Source: Amycolatopsis sp. 195334CR
GTDB taxonomy: Bacteria; Actinomycetota; Actinomycetes; Mycobacteriales; Pseudonocardiaceae
DNA: 64,000 bases
Direction: 5' to 3'
Assembly: GCF_017309385.1 (NCBI RefSeq)
Contig: NZ_JAFJMJ010000001.1
Coordinates: 3,224,001 to 3,288,000 of the forward strand
The position numbers and the translations under genes are program-made. Position 1 is the first letter of the stretch. Each line of letters starts with the position of its first letter. Of the stretch, positions 6,858 to 15,113 are shown piece after piece. The notes under the pieces were generated by a model. That model was not told the origin of the DNA and did not search any database. It worked only from the letters and a program-made list of their open reading frames with translations.

Positions 6858-9229
6858 TGGCCGGGGAAGACGCCGAACTGCTGGAAAGCCCGCACGTTTC
6901 CGAAGAGACCAAGAAAAGGCTGGTGCAATCCGCGCTCGATCCGTTGAGCCGGATAGCCGGTGGGGCTTCTCACGAAGAGGTCCGAGCACAGGCCGCCCAG
7001 GAAATGGAACACGGGCGAAAGGTCGAGCAAGGCACCGCGAAAGCCCACGGGGATCTGTCCGCGCAGCAACCGCCTGGCGCCAATGGTGCTGGAGTCGCGA
7101 AATCGGACGACGTGCTCGATCTGGCCAAGCCCGCCCTCGATTTTTTCTCCACTTGGATCGACCAGGTCTGGAACAACGTTCCCGGGGTCAGCAGGCTCGA
7201 ATACATGCCGGCGATCTGGGACCGCTTCCACCAGAACCGCGGCATCGACTTCCGCAAGTTCACCGATGAGGCGGAGGAGTACGGCAAGGCGCGGGAAGTG
7301 GTCGAGCAGACCATGGAGGGGGCCCGTGCCGAGCTGAACACCTTGTTCGGCGACTGGGAGGGTGCCGGCGCGGCGGCCGCACGGACGAAGTACGAGGAAG
7401 GCATCGTCCCGGATTCGCAGAAATTGCTGGACCAGCTGGAAGGCGCGGCCACCCTCATCCCGGAAACCGTCACGGCGATTTACGAAACGCTGAAGCAGCA
7501 GGTGGATGAAGTTCTGCTGCTGAGCAGGGCGACCATTGCCGGTGCCGATGTCGAAACCGCCGCGAAGATCGCCAGGGTGGCGCCTGGTGGCTCGGACAGC
7601 AATGAGGCGGACCGGCTGGATGCGGTGCGGTTCTTCGACCGTCAGTGGAACAGCAACCTGGAAGCCGGTCTGAACGAATTTGGCATGACCTTCCCGTACG
7701 CCGAGGAGATCATCCCGCAGTTCTGTGAAACTTGGCTGACTTCGTTCAAAGCGGAATTCGAGCCGCTGCTCCAGGCTTTTGGCGATCTCTGCGATCAAAC
7801 GAACAAAACGGTGGACGGCCAGTGGTACGCGCTCGCGGAATTCATGAGCGACTACGCCAACGAATTCACCGACGCGGCGGCTCCCGCCGCGGCACCGTCG
7901 CCGTCCGGCCCGCCGCCGGGCGGGACCGCTCCGGCGATGACCGGAGGCGGACCGCCCGCCATGCCCGCCGGTGGGACCGGTGGGACTCCGTCGATGCCCA
8001 GCCCGCCCTCGCCGCCCGCTGCGCCGCCGATGCCGGCCGCACCGGAGACCGCCGCGGCACCAGAGACGGTGGCGCCGGACACGGCGGCTGCGGAGACGAA
8101 CCCGGTCACCGGCGGGGAACTCGAGCTCGACCCGGAAACCGGCGAGGCCTACCCGATCGATCCGCTCACCGGCGAGGCGGTGAAGGAGCCCGGCGGCGCG
8201 ACGCTGACCGTGGAAAAGGGCGAGAACAAGCTGTCCCTCTCCGAACCGGACGCCGACGGGAACATGGCGATCACGGTCGAGGGCCCCTCGGGCGAGCCGA
8301 AGGACTACCAGCTGGCCTTCGAGGGTGAGGGGACCGAAGGAGACGAGATCTTCCGGCCGGGCGAGGACGGGAAGATCCTCGTCGAGGACGGGCCGCTGAA
8401 GATCACCGCCGAACGCCCGGACGGCCCGGATGGCCAAACCGTCGTCGAGGTCGACGATGGTTCGGGTGAGCCGACCAGGTACGTCCTGGGAGAACAACCC
8501 TCAGACGCTGAGTCTCAACCGGCCTCAGCACCCGGCGCCCTTGCCGGGGTTCCCGCCTCACCCGGGGGCCCAACCGCCTCACCCGGAGGCCCAACTGCCT
8601 CATCCGGAGACCTGGCTGCTTCAGCCGGAGACCTGGCTGCTTCAGCCGGAGACCTGGCTGCTTCAGCCGGAGACGTAGGTGCTTCAGCCGAGGCGCCTGC
8701 CGTTCCTTCCGGAGCTCCGGCCGTTCCTGGCGCGGACCCCGCCGTTCCGGCCGCAGACTCCGCTGCCCCGGCCCTCGCTGCGCCAACCGCAGCCGCCCCC
8801 GACGACCTGCTTTTGCCCGCAGAAGCAGGTCAGCAGGCGGAAGGGATGGGGCAGTCGACGGCGCCCCAGTCGGTCGGTGCCGGTGACTTCCTGTCCAGCG
8901 GAGCCGCCGCGGTCGGCCTCGGTGAACCGGCGCTCGGCGACACCGCGTCCGTCCCCGGCGCCGCTCCCAGCGGGACCGGCCTCGGCTCGGCACCGGGCGG
9001 CACCTCGCCCCAACCGGCCGCGTCCTCCCAGGACAGCGCGACCGCGGCGGGCATGGGCATGATGGGTGGCATGGGCGGCGGAGCCGGTGGCGGCAACGCC
9101 GGCGACACCGAGCGCCAGCCCAACCAGTACCGGCATTCCGGCAACCTTTTCGATACGCCGGCGCCTGCGAACCGCATCAGCGGCTCGCTGGACGACGATG
9201 ATGACGGCCTGATCGGATTCGGCCGGTGA
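6857..9229 (+). CDS. Large WXG-domain secretion substrate with Gly/Pro/Ala-rich C-terminus, module 1
   Basis: A 790-residue protein. Residues about 75-340 are helical and include a WEG turn (FGDWEGAGAAAARTKYEEG) like a WXG100 hairpin. A low-complexity Pro/Ala/Gly linker follows, then a block NPVTGGELELDPETGEAYPID, a beta-rich segment with GEPKDYQL and GEPTRYVL, another Ala/Gly/Pro region and a conserved end (NRISGSLDDDDDGL). The paralog at 12076-14520 has the same order. Two repeat structures interrupt the tail: six heptapeptide units (8564-8689) and a perfect copy of the 26-bp palindrome read as DLLLPAEAG (8805-8830). Likely exported by an ESX system; no enzymatic motif is visible. Confidence 0.7.
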   Translation: MAGEDAELLESPHVSEETKKRLVQSALDPLSRIAGGASHEEVRAQAAQEMEHGRKVEQGTAKAHGDLSAQQPPGANGAGVAKSDDVLDLAKPALDFFSTWIDQVWNNVPGVSRLEYMPAIWDRFHQNRGIDFRKFTDEAEEYGKAREVVEQTMEGARAELNTLFGDWEGAGAAAARTKYEEGIVPDSQKLLDQLEGAATLIPETVTAIYETLKQQVDEVLLLSRATIAGADVETAAKIARVAPGGSDSNEADRLDAVRFFDRQWNSNLEAGLNEFGMTFPYAEEIIPQFCETWLTSFKAEFEPLLQAFGDLCDQTNKTVDGQWYALAEFMSDYANEFTDAAAPAAAPSPSGPPPGGTAPAMTGGGPPAMPAGGTGGTPSMPSPPSPPAAPPMPAAPETAAAPETVAPDTAAAETNPVTGGELELDPETGEAYPIDPLTGEAVKEPGGATLTVEKGENKLSLSEPDADGNMAITVEGPSGEPKDYQLAFEGEGTEGDEIFRPGEDGKILVEDGPLKITAERPDGPDGQTVVEVDDGSGEPTRYVLGEQPSDAESQPASAPGALAGVPASPGGPTASPGGPTASSGDLAASAGDLAASAGDLAASAGDVGASAEAPAVPSGAPAVPGADPAVPAADSAAPALAAPTAAAPDDLLLPAEAGQQAEGMGQSTAPQSVGAGDFLSSGAAAVGLGEPALGDTASVPGAAPSGTGLGSAPGGTSPQPAASSQDSATAAGMGMMGGMGGGAGGGNAGDTERQPNQYRHSGNLFDTPAPANRISGSLDDDDDGLIGFGR
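8564..8689 (+). repeat. 21-bp minisatellite encoding heptapeptides
   Basis: Six 21-bp units encode GGPTASP, GGPTASS, three GDLAASA and GDVGASA. The three central units (8606-8668) are identical in DNA, indicating recent slippage or unequal crossing over. It lies inside the large secretion substrate and keeps frame. Confidence 0.9.
8805..8830 (+). repeat. 26-bp palindromic element inside the module 1 substrate
   Basis: A perfect consensus copy, read in frame as DLLLPAEAG within the variable Ala/Pro-rich tail. It provides the only LLL run in that tail. Confidence 0.95.
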
Positions 9230-9242
9230 GCAGGAGGACCCG

Positions 9243-9680
9243 GTGAGCGTCGAAGATCGGCTGCGCGCCGCCAGAACGGCCTTGTCGGCCTTGTCGCGGG
9301 AGCGGCAGGAGCAGCGCGCGCTCCGCGAGCAGCGGCTGGTGACCACGCAGGGCAAGTCCGCGGCGGCGCTCGGCGAGCGGATGCACGAGCTCAACGAGAC
9401 CGTGCGGCAGCAGGTCGAGCTGAAGCGGCGGGAGGACAAGGCCGGCGGCTGGGCCACCTCGTCGACCCTCGCCGATGGCAGCGAGAAGGACGAGAACTAC
9501 GAGTTCCTGCAGTTCGACGAGCAGCCGAAGGCGCCCGCGCAGACGTGGACGCCTCCGCCCTCAGCGCCCCCTCCACCGCCGCCTGCTCCGGCGCCTCCCG
9601 CCGCCCCCGCGCCCCGGCGACGCGCGGCCGCCGCGGATGAGGAGGAGGACTTCGCCGAGCACAAGTGGTGGGCGGGTTGA
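9243..9680 (+). CDS. Small coiled-coil protein of secretion module 1
   Basis: A 145-residue protein, start GTG 9243 behind AGGAGG (9232-9237). Residues 1-75 are charged and strongly helical (RLRAARTALSALSRERQEQRALREQ), then GGWATSSTLAD, a Pro-rich stretch and an acidic C-terminus ending EHKWWAG. The product of 14540-15037 has the same plan, including (G)GWAT.KTLAD and a final (S)W. Each is the third gene of its module, so it may be a chaperone or scaffold for the large substrate. Family not recognised. Confidence 0.7.
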   Translation: MSVEDRLRAARTALSALSRERQEQRALREQRLVTTQGKSAAALGERMHELNETVRQQVELKRREDKAGGWATSSTLADGSEKDENYEFLQFDEQPKAPAQTWTPPPSAPPPPPPAPAPPAAPAPRRRAAAADEEEDFAEHKWWAG

Positions 9681-11332
9681 GCGGTGCGCCGGAGCGGCCG
9701 CTGATCGAATACCTGCTGGACCGGGCGGAGTCGACCGAGATCGCGTTCACCTACCTCGACTGCACGGGCGGGCGTGACGCGGAGCCGCGCGACCTGACCT
9801 GGGCGGAGCTGGTGCGGCAGGTGCGGGCGGTCGCGACGCGGCTGCGGCGGGTCGCGGCGCCGGGTGATCGGGTCGCACTGGTCATGCCGCAGGATCTGAC
9901 CTACGTGGTCGGTTTCCTGGGCGCGCTGTACGCCGGAGTGGTCGCCGTGCCGCTGTTCGCGCCGGAGGTCCGCTCGCACCGGCGGCGCCTGGTCAGCGCC
10001 CTGAACGACTGCGAAGCGCGGGTCTGGCTGACCTCCAGCTCAGCGGTAGACAAGCTCACCGACTTCACCACCTCCGCCCCCGTCACCCCTCCCCACCAGC
10101 TCCTCTGCGTCGAAGACCTGCTTTTGCCCGCAGAAGCCGATGACCTGCTTTTGCCCGCAGAAGACGGTGAGCGGGTGGCGTATCTGCAGTACACGTCGGG
10201 GTCGACGCGGGAGCCGGCCGGGGCGGTGATCACGCACCGAGCGTTGACCGCCAGCGTCTGGCAGGTGGCCGGCGCCTACCAGGTCGACCAGCACACCACC
10301 TGCGTCGGCTGGATCCCGTTCTTCCACGACATGGGGCTCATCCAGCTGATGTGCGTCCCGGTGTTCGCCGGCGCCCGGTCGGTGTTCATGCAGCCTCTGG
10401 AGTTCATCCGCCGCCCGGTCCGCTGGTTGCGCCAGCTGTCCGACTACCCGGCGGTCTTCACCGCCGCCCCCAACTTCGCCTTCGACTACGCCGTCACGTC
10501 GGTACCTGCTTTAGCCCGCAGAAGCCTGGACCTGGGGGATGTGCGGGTGGTGCTCAACGGGAGCGAGCCGGTGCGGCCGGCGACGGTGCGGGCGTTCGCC
10601 GAGGCGTTCGCGCCGCAGGGCTTCCGCCCCGAGGCGCACCGGCCGTCCTACGGGCTCGCCGAGGCGACGGTCTACGTCTCCAGCGCGGGTGACGAAGGTC
10701 CCACCATCACCACCTTCGACCGGGACGCGCTCGCGACCGGATCGGCGGTCGCCGCGGAGACCGGCACCGAGCTGGTCTCGGTCGGGCGTCCGTTCGGCCA
10801 GGAGGTGCGGATCGTGGACAACGGTGAGACCTGTCCGGACGGCCAGGTCGGCGAGATCCAGGTGCGCGGCCCGCACCTCGCCAGCGGTTACTGGCGGCAA
10901 CCGGAACGCACCGCGGAGACCTTCATCGACGGCTGGCTGCGCACCGGCGACCTGGGCGTCGTCCACGACGGGCAGCTCTACATCACCGGCCGGATCAAGG
11001 ACCTGATCATCGTCGACGGCCGGAACCTCTACCCGCAGGACATCGAGGAGACCGCCGCCGACGCGCACCCGGGGATCCGGCGCGATCGCGTGGCCGCCTT
11101 CGGGATCGCCGACGACCGGGGCGAGGGCGTGGTCGTGCTGGCCGAGCCGGTCCGCGACCAGGCGGTGGACTTCGCCGAGGTCGGCAAGGCCGTGCGCGCC
11201 GCGGTGTCCGCCCAGCACGAGATCGCCCTCCGCGACTTCCTGCTTTTGCCCGCAGAAGACGGTGGGGTGCCGCGGACGTCCAGTGGGAAGGTGGCGCGTT
11301 CGGCCGCGAAAGCGCGGTATGAGGCACGATGA
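9677..11332 (+). CDS. Fatty-acyl-AMP ligase (FAAL)
   Basis: About 551 residues. The TTG at 9677 overlaps the previous stop (TTGA) and is preferred; GTG 9665 or 9668 is possible. The ATP-loop YTSGSTREPAG and IPFFHDMGLI are typical of FadD32-type FAALs, which make acyl-adenylates and pass them to an acyl carrier protein instead of CoA. NGSEPV, PSYGLAEATV, WLRTGDLG and the terminal PRTSSGK lysine are present. An ACP gene overlaps the 3' end. Remarkably, four 26-bp palindromes lie in frame in loops (10116, 10143, 10504, 11238), adding DLLLPAEA twice, PALARRSL once and LLLPAEDG once, none touching a catalytic motif. Confidence 0.88.
   Translation: MSGAPERPLIEYLLDRAESTEIAFTYLDCTGGRDAEPRDLTWAELVRQVRAVATRLRRVAAPGDRVALVMPQDLTYVVGFLGALYAGVVAVPLFAPEVRSHRRRLVSALNDCEARVWLTSSSAVDKLTDFTTSAPVTPPHQLLCVEDLLLPAEADDLLLPAEDGERVAYLQYTSGSTREPAGAVITHRALTASVWQVAGAYQVDQHTTCVGWIPFFHDMGLIQLMCVPVFAGARSVFMQPLEFIRRPVRWLRQLSDYPAVFTAAPNFAFDYAVTSVPALARRSLDLGDVRVVLNGSEPVRPATVRAFAEAFAPQGFRPEAHRPSYGLAEATVYVSSAGDEGPTITTFDRDALATGSAVAAETGTELVSVGRPFGQEVRIVDNGETCPDGQVGEIQVRGPHLASGYWRQPERTAETFIDGWLRTGDLGVVHDGQLYITGRIKDLIIVDGRNLYPQDIEETAADAHPGIRRDRVAAFGIADDRGEGVVVLAEPVRDQAVDFAEVGKAVRAAVSAQHEIALRDFLLLPAEDGGVPRTSSGKVARSAAKARYEAR
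10116..10168 (+). repeat. 26-bp palindromic element, two tandem copies in the FAAL gene
   Basis: Copies 10116-10141 and 10143-10168, same orientation, one base apart and two changes each. They are read as [18 protein letters not shown], just before the ATP-binding YTSGST motif. The 27-base repeat period keeps the frame. Confidence 0.95.
10504..10529 (+). repeat. 26-bp palindromic element in the FAAL gene, second frame
   Basis: Four changes from consensus. It is read in a different frame from the neighbouring copies, as PALARRSL, and lies in the variable loop between FAFDYAV and the conserved LDLGDVRVVLNGSEP. Confidence 0.85.
11238..11263 (+). repeat. 26-bp palindromic element near the FAAL C-terminus
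   Basis: Three changes. Read as FLLLPAEDGG immediately before the conserved PRTSSGK motif. Confidence 0.9.
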
Positions 11333-11615
11333 GCTGGTGAACACCGAAGACGCCAGCCAGTACCACGCCCAGGTCAAGCAGCTGGTCTGCGATTCGTTCC
11401 ACCTGTCCCCGGACGCGCTCGACGTGACCACGTCGTTCGACGAGCTCGGCCTCGACTCGAAGCAGCGCGTTCAGCTGCTCGCCACCATCGAGGTCTTCTT
11501 CGAAGTGACCATCGACCTCGACGAACGCGACCGCCTGACCGACATCGCCGGCACCGCCGAGGTGCTCGCGGACGCGCTCCGTGCCAAGTCCGGCGCGGCC
11601 GGTTCCGGCCAGTGA
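11319..11615 (+). CDS. Acyl carrier protein
   Basis: A 98-residue carrier protein with the phosphopantetheine serine in DELGLDSKQ. The ATG at 11319 overlaps the FAAL end by 14 bases; a GTG at 11337 is an alternative start. ACPs next to FAALs receive the activated fatty acid. With no condensing enzyme in the window, the acyl chain may go to a lipid or to a protein made nearby; this is inference. Confidence 0.88.
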   Translation: MRHDELVNTEDASQYHAQVKQLVCDSFHLSPDALDVTTSFDELGLDSKQRVQLLATIEVFFEVTIDLDERDRLTDIAGTAEVLADALRAKSGAAGSGQ

Positions 11616-11667
11616 CGCGTTCGGGTATGCAAACAGGCGAATCCTGTGCGTCCGGTCAGCCGCATGA

Positions 11668-11684
11668 GTACATTCTGTGTGCAT
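11668..11684 (+). promoter_or_regulatory. Shared 17-bp element upstream of secretion module 2
   Basis: GTACATTCTGTGTGCAT, the counterpart of 6495-6511 with one change, lies 100 bases before the first gene of module 2. Conservation in otherwise different intergenic sequence suggests a common promoter or operator. Confidence 0.45.
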
Positions 11685-11767
11685 CTGCGACGGCACCATT
11701 CGCCGTTCGGGTGCGTCAGAGTTCCTGACTTGAACTAGGAGACCTCGGACCAAGGGGGAGCTGACCG

Positions 11768-12076
11768 GTGGGTGGGCACAAGGTCGATGCCGACGCGATG
11801 GCGTCCGCCTCGAAGAAGATGACCGAGTTCGCGGAGGACGTGACCGACGGCACCAAGGAACTGGAGAAGTCCAAGATCACCGCGAAGGAGTTCGGCGAGG
11901 CGCACGCCACGCACGCGGAGACCTACACGACTTCCGTCGCCACGCTGTCCGCCGCGGTGAAGGGGTACACCACGGCGCTGACCGGCTTCGCCGCGAACAT
12001 CGCCGCCGGTGGCGCGTCCTACACCGCCAACGACCAGTCCCAGTCGTCCGCCATGAACAACGCCGGGAGCAACTGA
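11768..12076 (+). CDS. EspC/WXG100-like type VII secretion substrate, module 2
   Basis: A 102-residue helical protein, GTG start at 11768 after GGGGGAG. Paralog of 6543-6857 with KEFGEAHATHAETY, LSAAVKGYTTALTGFAANI and a polar end. EspC-like proteins are small secreted partners of ESX systems. The stop overlaps the ATG of the next gene (TGATG). No transmembrane segment or signal peptide is present, as expected for type VII substrates. Confidence 0.7.
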   Translation: MGGHKVDADAMASASKKMTEFAEDVTDGTKELEKSKITAKEFGEAHATHAETYTTSVATLSAAVKGYTTALTGFAANIAAGGASYTANDQSQSSAMNNAGSN

Positions 12077-14520
12077 TGGCCAAGACGTGGGAAGAAGTCA
12101 AGGCCGTACTCGACGATCCGGCCGTCTCGCCGGACAAGAAGCAGGCCCTGCTGCAGTCCTGGTCGAGCAGCAGCGCCGAAGCGTGGGACGCCGACGACGC
12201 CAAGCGCGCCGAGATCTCCAAGTACCAAGAGGCGTACAACGGCTACCCGATCGGGCTCGGGAGCGAGAAGTTCACCGACGAGCTGTACGACGACGCCAAA
12301 AAAGAAGGCTCGGAGAACACCTACAACGAGCGCGAGCACCAAAAGGACGTCGACGCCGGCAGAACAGCGCTGGACAGTTCGCGACCGCCCGCCCCCGGCG
12401 GCGGTGGCACGAAGATGTCCGACGAACTGCTCAAGCACGGTGAACCCAGCCTGCAGGTGTTCAAGGACTTCGGCCCGCTGCTCGGCAAGCTCCCGGCGGA
12501 CTGCCGCGGCCGCACGCGCGCGCTCGACTACAACACCGACATCAAGAAGCGGTACGAGGAGCAGAAGGGCATCAACTTCGCGGAGTTCCTGACCGACTCC
12601 TCGGACTTCTCCATCGCCGCCGGCCAGGTCCGCCAGGCGCTCAAGGACACGCGCGGCCAGCTCGACGGCCTGTCCGACAGCTGGACCGGGCCCGCCGCCG
12701 ACAAGGCGAACGAGCACTACAACGAGAAGATCAACACCCCCGGGGACGAGCTGGTCGGCTTCCTCGAGGGCGCCTCGTCCGCCACCTCGACCGCGGTGGA
12801 CGCGGTCTACCAGCTGGTCAAGGGCAAGGTCGACGCGGTCATCGAGATGCACACCACGATGGTGGGCAAGGCCGACGTCGACATGGCCACCACCGTGATC
12901 AACATTGCGAACGACTCCGCGGCCGGCAAGGACGAGATGGAGAAGGTCGCCGGCTGGATGGACGTCAACTTCGGCACGAACATGCGTGAGAAGTTGAACG
13001 ACGACGGCTGCTGCGATGACGACGACATCAAAAAAGAGGGCATCCGCCTCGCCAAGCAGTGGATCCAGAACCAGTTCAACGTCGAGATGTGGGACGGTCT
13101 CTGGACCAGCTTCGACACGCTGTGCAAGGACACGAAGGAATTCGTGGACGAGGCCTACACCCAGCTGACCGACGTGATGGGCAAGGCGGAGAACGGCTTC
13201 GCCAACGCCGCGGCGGAGAACCCGCCGCCGCCGAAGGAGAAGGAAAAGGGCGGCGGTGGCGACACCGGCGGTGGTGGCGGTGGCACCGGCGGTGGCGGCT
13301 CCGGTTCTGGTGGCGGGGGCACCGGTTCCGGCGGTGGCGGCACCGGTGGCGGTGGCACGCCCGGCGCGACCGAGCCGCCGTCGGCCGAGGACGACAAGGG
13401 CACCAACCCGATCACCGGCAAGCCGCTCGAGGTCGACCCGGAGACGGGCAAGCCGTACCCGATCGACCCGGAGACCGGCGAGGCCATCAAGGACGCCGGT
13501 GACGACGACGACACGATGACCGTCAAGCAGGGCGACAACGAGATCACGATGTCCGAGCCGGGCAAGGACGGCAAGATGGACATCTCGCTCGACGACGGCA
13601 CCCCGCCGCCGAAGGAGTACAAGCTCGACTTCGGCAACGGCGAACTCGGCCCGGACGGCAAGCCCGTCGAAGGCGCCGAGGGCGCGGCGGGTGCCGAGGG
13701 CGAGGAGAAGGTCTACAAGCCCGGTCCCGACGGCAAGATCGTCATCGAGGAAAACGGCGTCAAGATCACCGCGGAGCAGCCGCAGGGGCCGAAGGGCCCG
13801 ACCGTGGTCACGGTCGACGACGGCAAGGGCGAGCCGGTCACCTACACGCTCGGTGCGGACAACAAGGGTGAGAAGGACGCGCTGAACGGCCTCGACGACT
13901 CCGACCCGACGGGCGGTGCGGGCAAGCCCGACGCCGTGGGCGCGGGCGGCGGCGGTGCCTCCGGCGAAGGTGCTCCCGGTGAGGGCTCGGGCTTCAGCTC
14001 GCCCGGTGGCCTCGACCTGCCCGAGGACGGCGAGGTCGAGACCAAGCCGGCCGCCGACGGTGGTGCCGGTGGCTCGGGCGGCGGCGGTGCCGGCGGCGAC
14101 AGCGGTGGTTCCGCGGGTGGTGCCGGTGGCAGTGGCGGCAGCGCGGGCGGGGTGTCCGGCAGTGCCAGCGGCGACCTCGGCAACACGGGTTCGCTGTCCG
14201 CTGGTGCGCAGGTCGGCGCGGCTTCGCCGGAACCGGCCGCGGCCGGTCTCGGTTCGGCGCCGGGTGGCGCCGGGGTCGGCGCGGCGCCGGCTGCCGCGGG
14301 TGCCGGGGCGGGCGCCGGTGCCATGGGTGGCGGCATGGGCATGATGGGCGGCATGGGGGCCATGGGCGGTGGCGCCGGTGGTGGCCAGAGCGGCGACCAG
14401 GAGCGCAATTCCAGCCAGTACAAGGTCGCGGGCAACATTTTCGAGACCAGTGGTGCCGGTGGCCGGATCAGTGGTTCCCTGGACGAGGAAGGCGACCGCT
14501 CCATCCGGTACGACCGGTGA
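12076..14520 (+). CDS. Large WXG-domain secretion substrate with Gly-rich C-terminus, module 2
   Basis: An 814-residue protein and the paralog of 6857-9229. The helical part carries a WTG turn (LSDSWTGPAADKANEHY, about 205-220) and a CC pair in DDGCCDDDD. Then come a (GGGGT)n linker, the NPITGKPLEVDPETGKPYPID block, two beta-rich segments ending PPKEYKL and GEPVTYTL, a long Gly/Ala/Ser region and the terminal RISGSLDEEGD. Unlike module 1 it has no palindromic element. Likely ESX-exported; its role is unknown. The first 120 residues are very rich in charged residues and Trp. Confidence 0.7.
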   Translation: MAKTWEEVKAVLDDPAVSPDKKQALLQSWSSSSAEAWDADDAKRAEISKYQEAYNGYPIGLGSEKFTDELYDDAKKEGSENTYNEREHQKDVDAGRTALDSSRPPAPGGGGTKMSDELLKHGEPSLQVFKDFGPLLGKLPADCRGRTRALDYNTDIKKRYEEQKGINFAEFLTDSSDFSIAAGQVRQALKDTRGQLDGLSDSWTGPAADKANEHYNEKINTPGDELVGFLEGASSATSTAVDAVYQLVKGKVDAVIEMHTTMVGKADVDMATTVINIANDSAAGKDEMEKVAGWMDVNFGTNMREKLNDDGCCDDDDIKKEGIRLAKQWIQNQFNVEMWDGLWTSFDTLCKDTKEFVDEAYTQLTDVMGKAENGFANAAAENPPPPKEKEKGGGGDTGGGGGGTGGGGSGSGGGGTGSGGGGTGGGGTPGATEPPSAEDDKGTNPITGKPLEVDPETGKPYPIDPETGEAIKDAGDDDDTMTVKQGDNEITMSEPGKDGKMDISLDDGTPPPKEYKLDFGNGELGPDGKPVEGAEGAAGAEGEEKVYKPGPDGKIVIEENGVKITAEQPQGPKGPTVVTVDDGKGEPVTYTLGADNKGEKDALNGLDDSDPTGGAGKPDAVGAGGGGASGEGAPGEGSGFSSPGGLDLPEDGEVETKPAADGGAGGSGGGGAGGDSGGSAGGAGGSGGSAGGVSGSASGDLGNTGSLSAGAQVGAASPEPAAAGLGSAPGGAGVGAAPAAAGAGAGAGAMGGGMGMMGGMGAMGGGAGGGQSGDQERNSSQYKVAGNIFETSGAGGRISGSLDEEGDRSIRYDR

Positions 14521-14539
14521 GCGCGCGTGAGGAGTGCTG

Positions 14540-15037
14540 ATGAGCATCACTGACGAAGTGGCGCGGATGCGGGAGCGGCTCGAGGGCCTCGTCCGGGAGC
14601 AGGCCGATCGCCGCGCGCTGCGTGACCGCCAGGCGGAGGAAGCCAAGGCGAAGGCCCAGGACTACATGTCCAAGCAGATCCAGGCGGCCGAGCGGTACGT
14701 CGACCACCGGCGTGAGCTGGGGCGGCGGGAAAAGGAAGCCGGCGGCTGGGCGACGGAGAAGACGCTCGCCGACAAGAGCAACGTCATGGGGTTCGGCGTC
14801 GAGGACGACGAGGAGGGGCCTGGGTTCACCGGGCATCCCGTCAACACGGCGCCGCCGATGACCAGGGCGGAACCGCAGCAGGCCGGAGGGTGGCAGGCGC
14901 CGCCGCCCGCGGCGCCCGCGCCGGAACCGGTCGCGGTGGCCGAACCGGCTCCGGCCCCGCGCCGGGCGGGCAGGCACGCCCGCCGGGAAGAGTCCTTCGA
15001 CGACGACGACTTCTCGAACAACAGCTGGATGAAGTAG
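14540..15037 (+). CDS. Small coiled-coil protein of secretion module 2
   Basis: 165 residues from the ATG at 14540, which has GAGGAG at 14529-14534; a GTG at 14534 is inside that binding site. A charged helix at residues 1-75 (ARMRERLEGLVREQADRRALRD) is followed by GGWATEKTLADKSN, a Pro/Ala-rich linker and an acidic end DDDDFSNNSWMK. It matches the product of 9243-9680 in plan and in the GGWAT motif. Unknown family. Confidence 0.7.
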   Translation: MSITDEVARMRERLEGLVREQADRRALRDRQAEEAKAKAQDYMSKQIQAAERYVDHRRELGRREKEAGGWATEKTLADKSNVMGFGVEDDEEGPGFTGHPVNTAPPMTRAEPQQAGGWQAPPPAAPAPEPVAVAEPAPAPRRAGRHARREESFDDDDFSNNSWMK

Positions 15038-15044
15038 CCCGGAA

Positions 15045-15070
15045 ACCTGCTTTTGCCCGCAGAAGACGCT
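15045..15070 (+). repeat. 26-bp palindromic element fused to a terminator
   Basis: The left arm and centre are intact, but the last five bases differ (ACGCT instead of CAGGT); three changes in all. The altered right arm is the start of the terminator stem at 15062-15096. Confidence 0.85.
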
Positions 15071-15096
15071 CGACCCCGTGGGGGCCGGGCGTCTTC
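15062..15096. terminator. Terminator between convergent genes
   Basis: GAAGACGC (15062-15069) pairs with GCGTCTTC (15089-15096), with GCC/GGC pairs inside. It separates the secretion module from the leftward hydrolase gene and overlaps the preceding palindromic element. Confidence 0.7.
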
Positions 15097-15113
15097 CGCG
15101 TTGGCGGGTCAGC

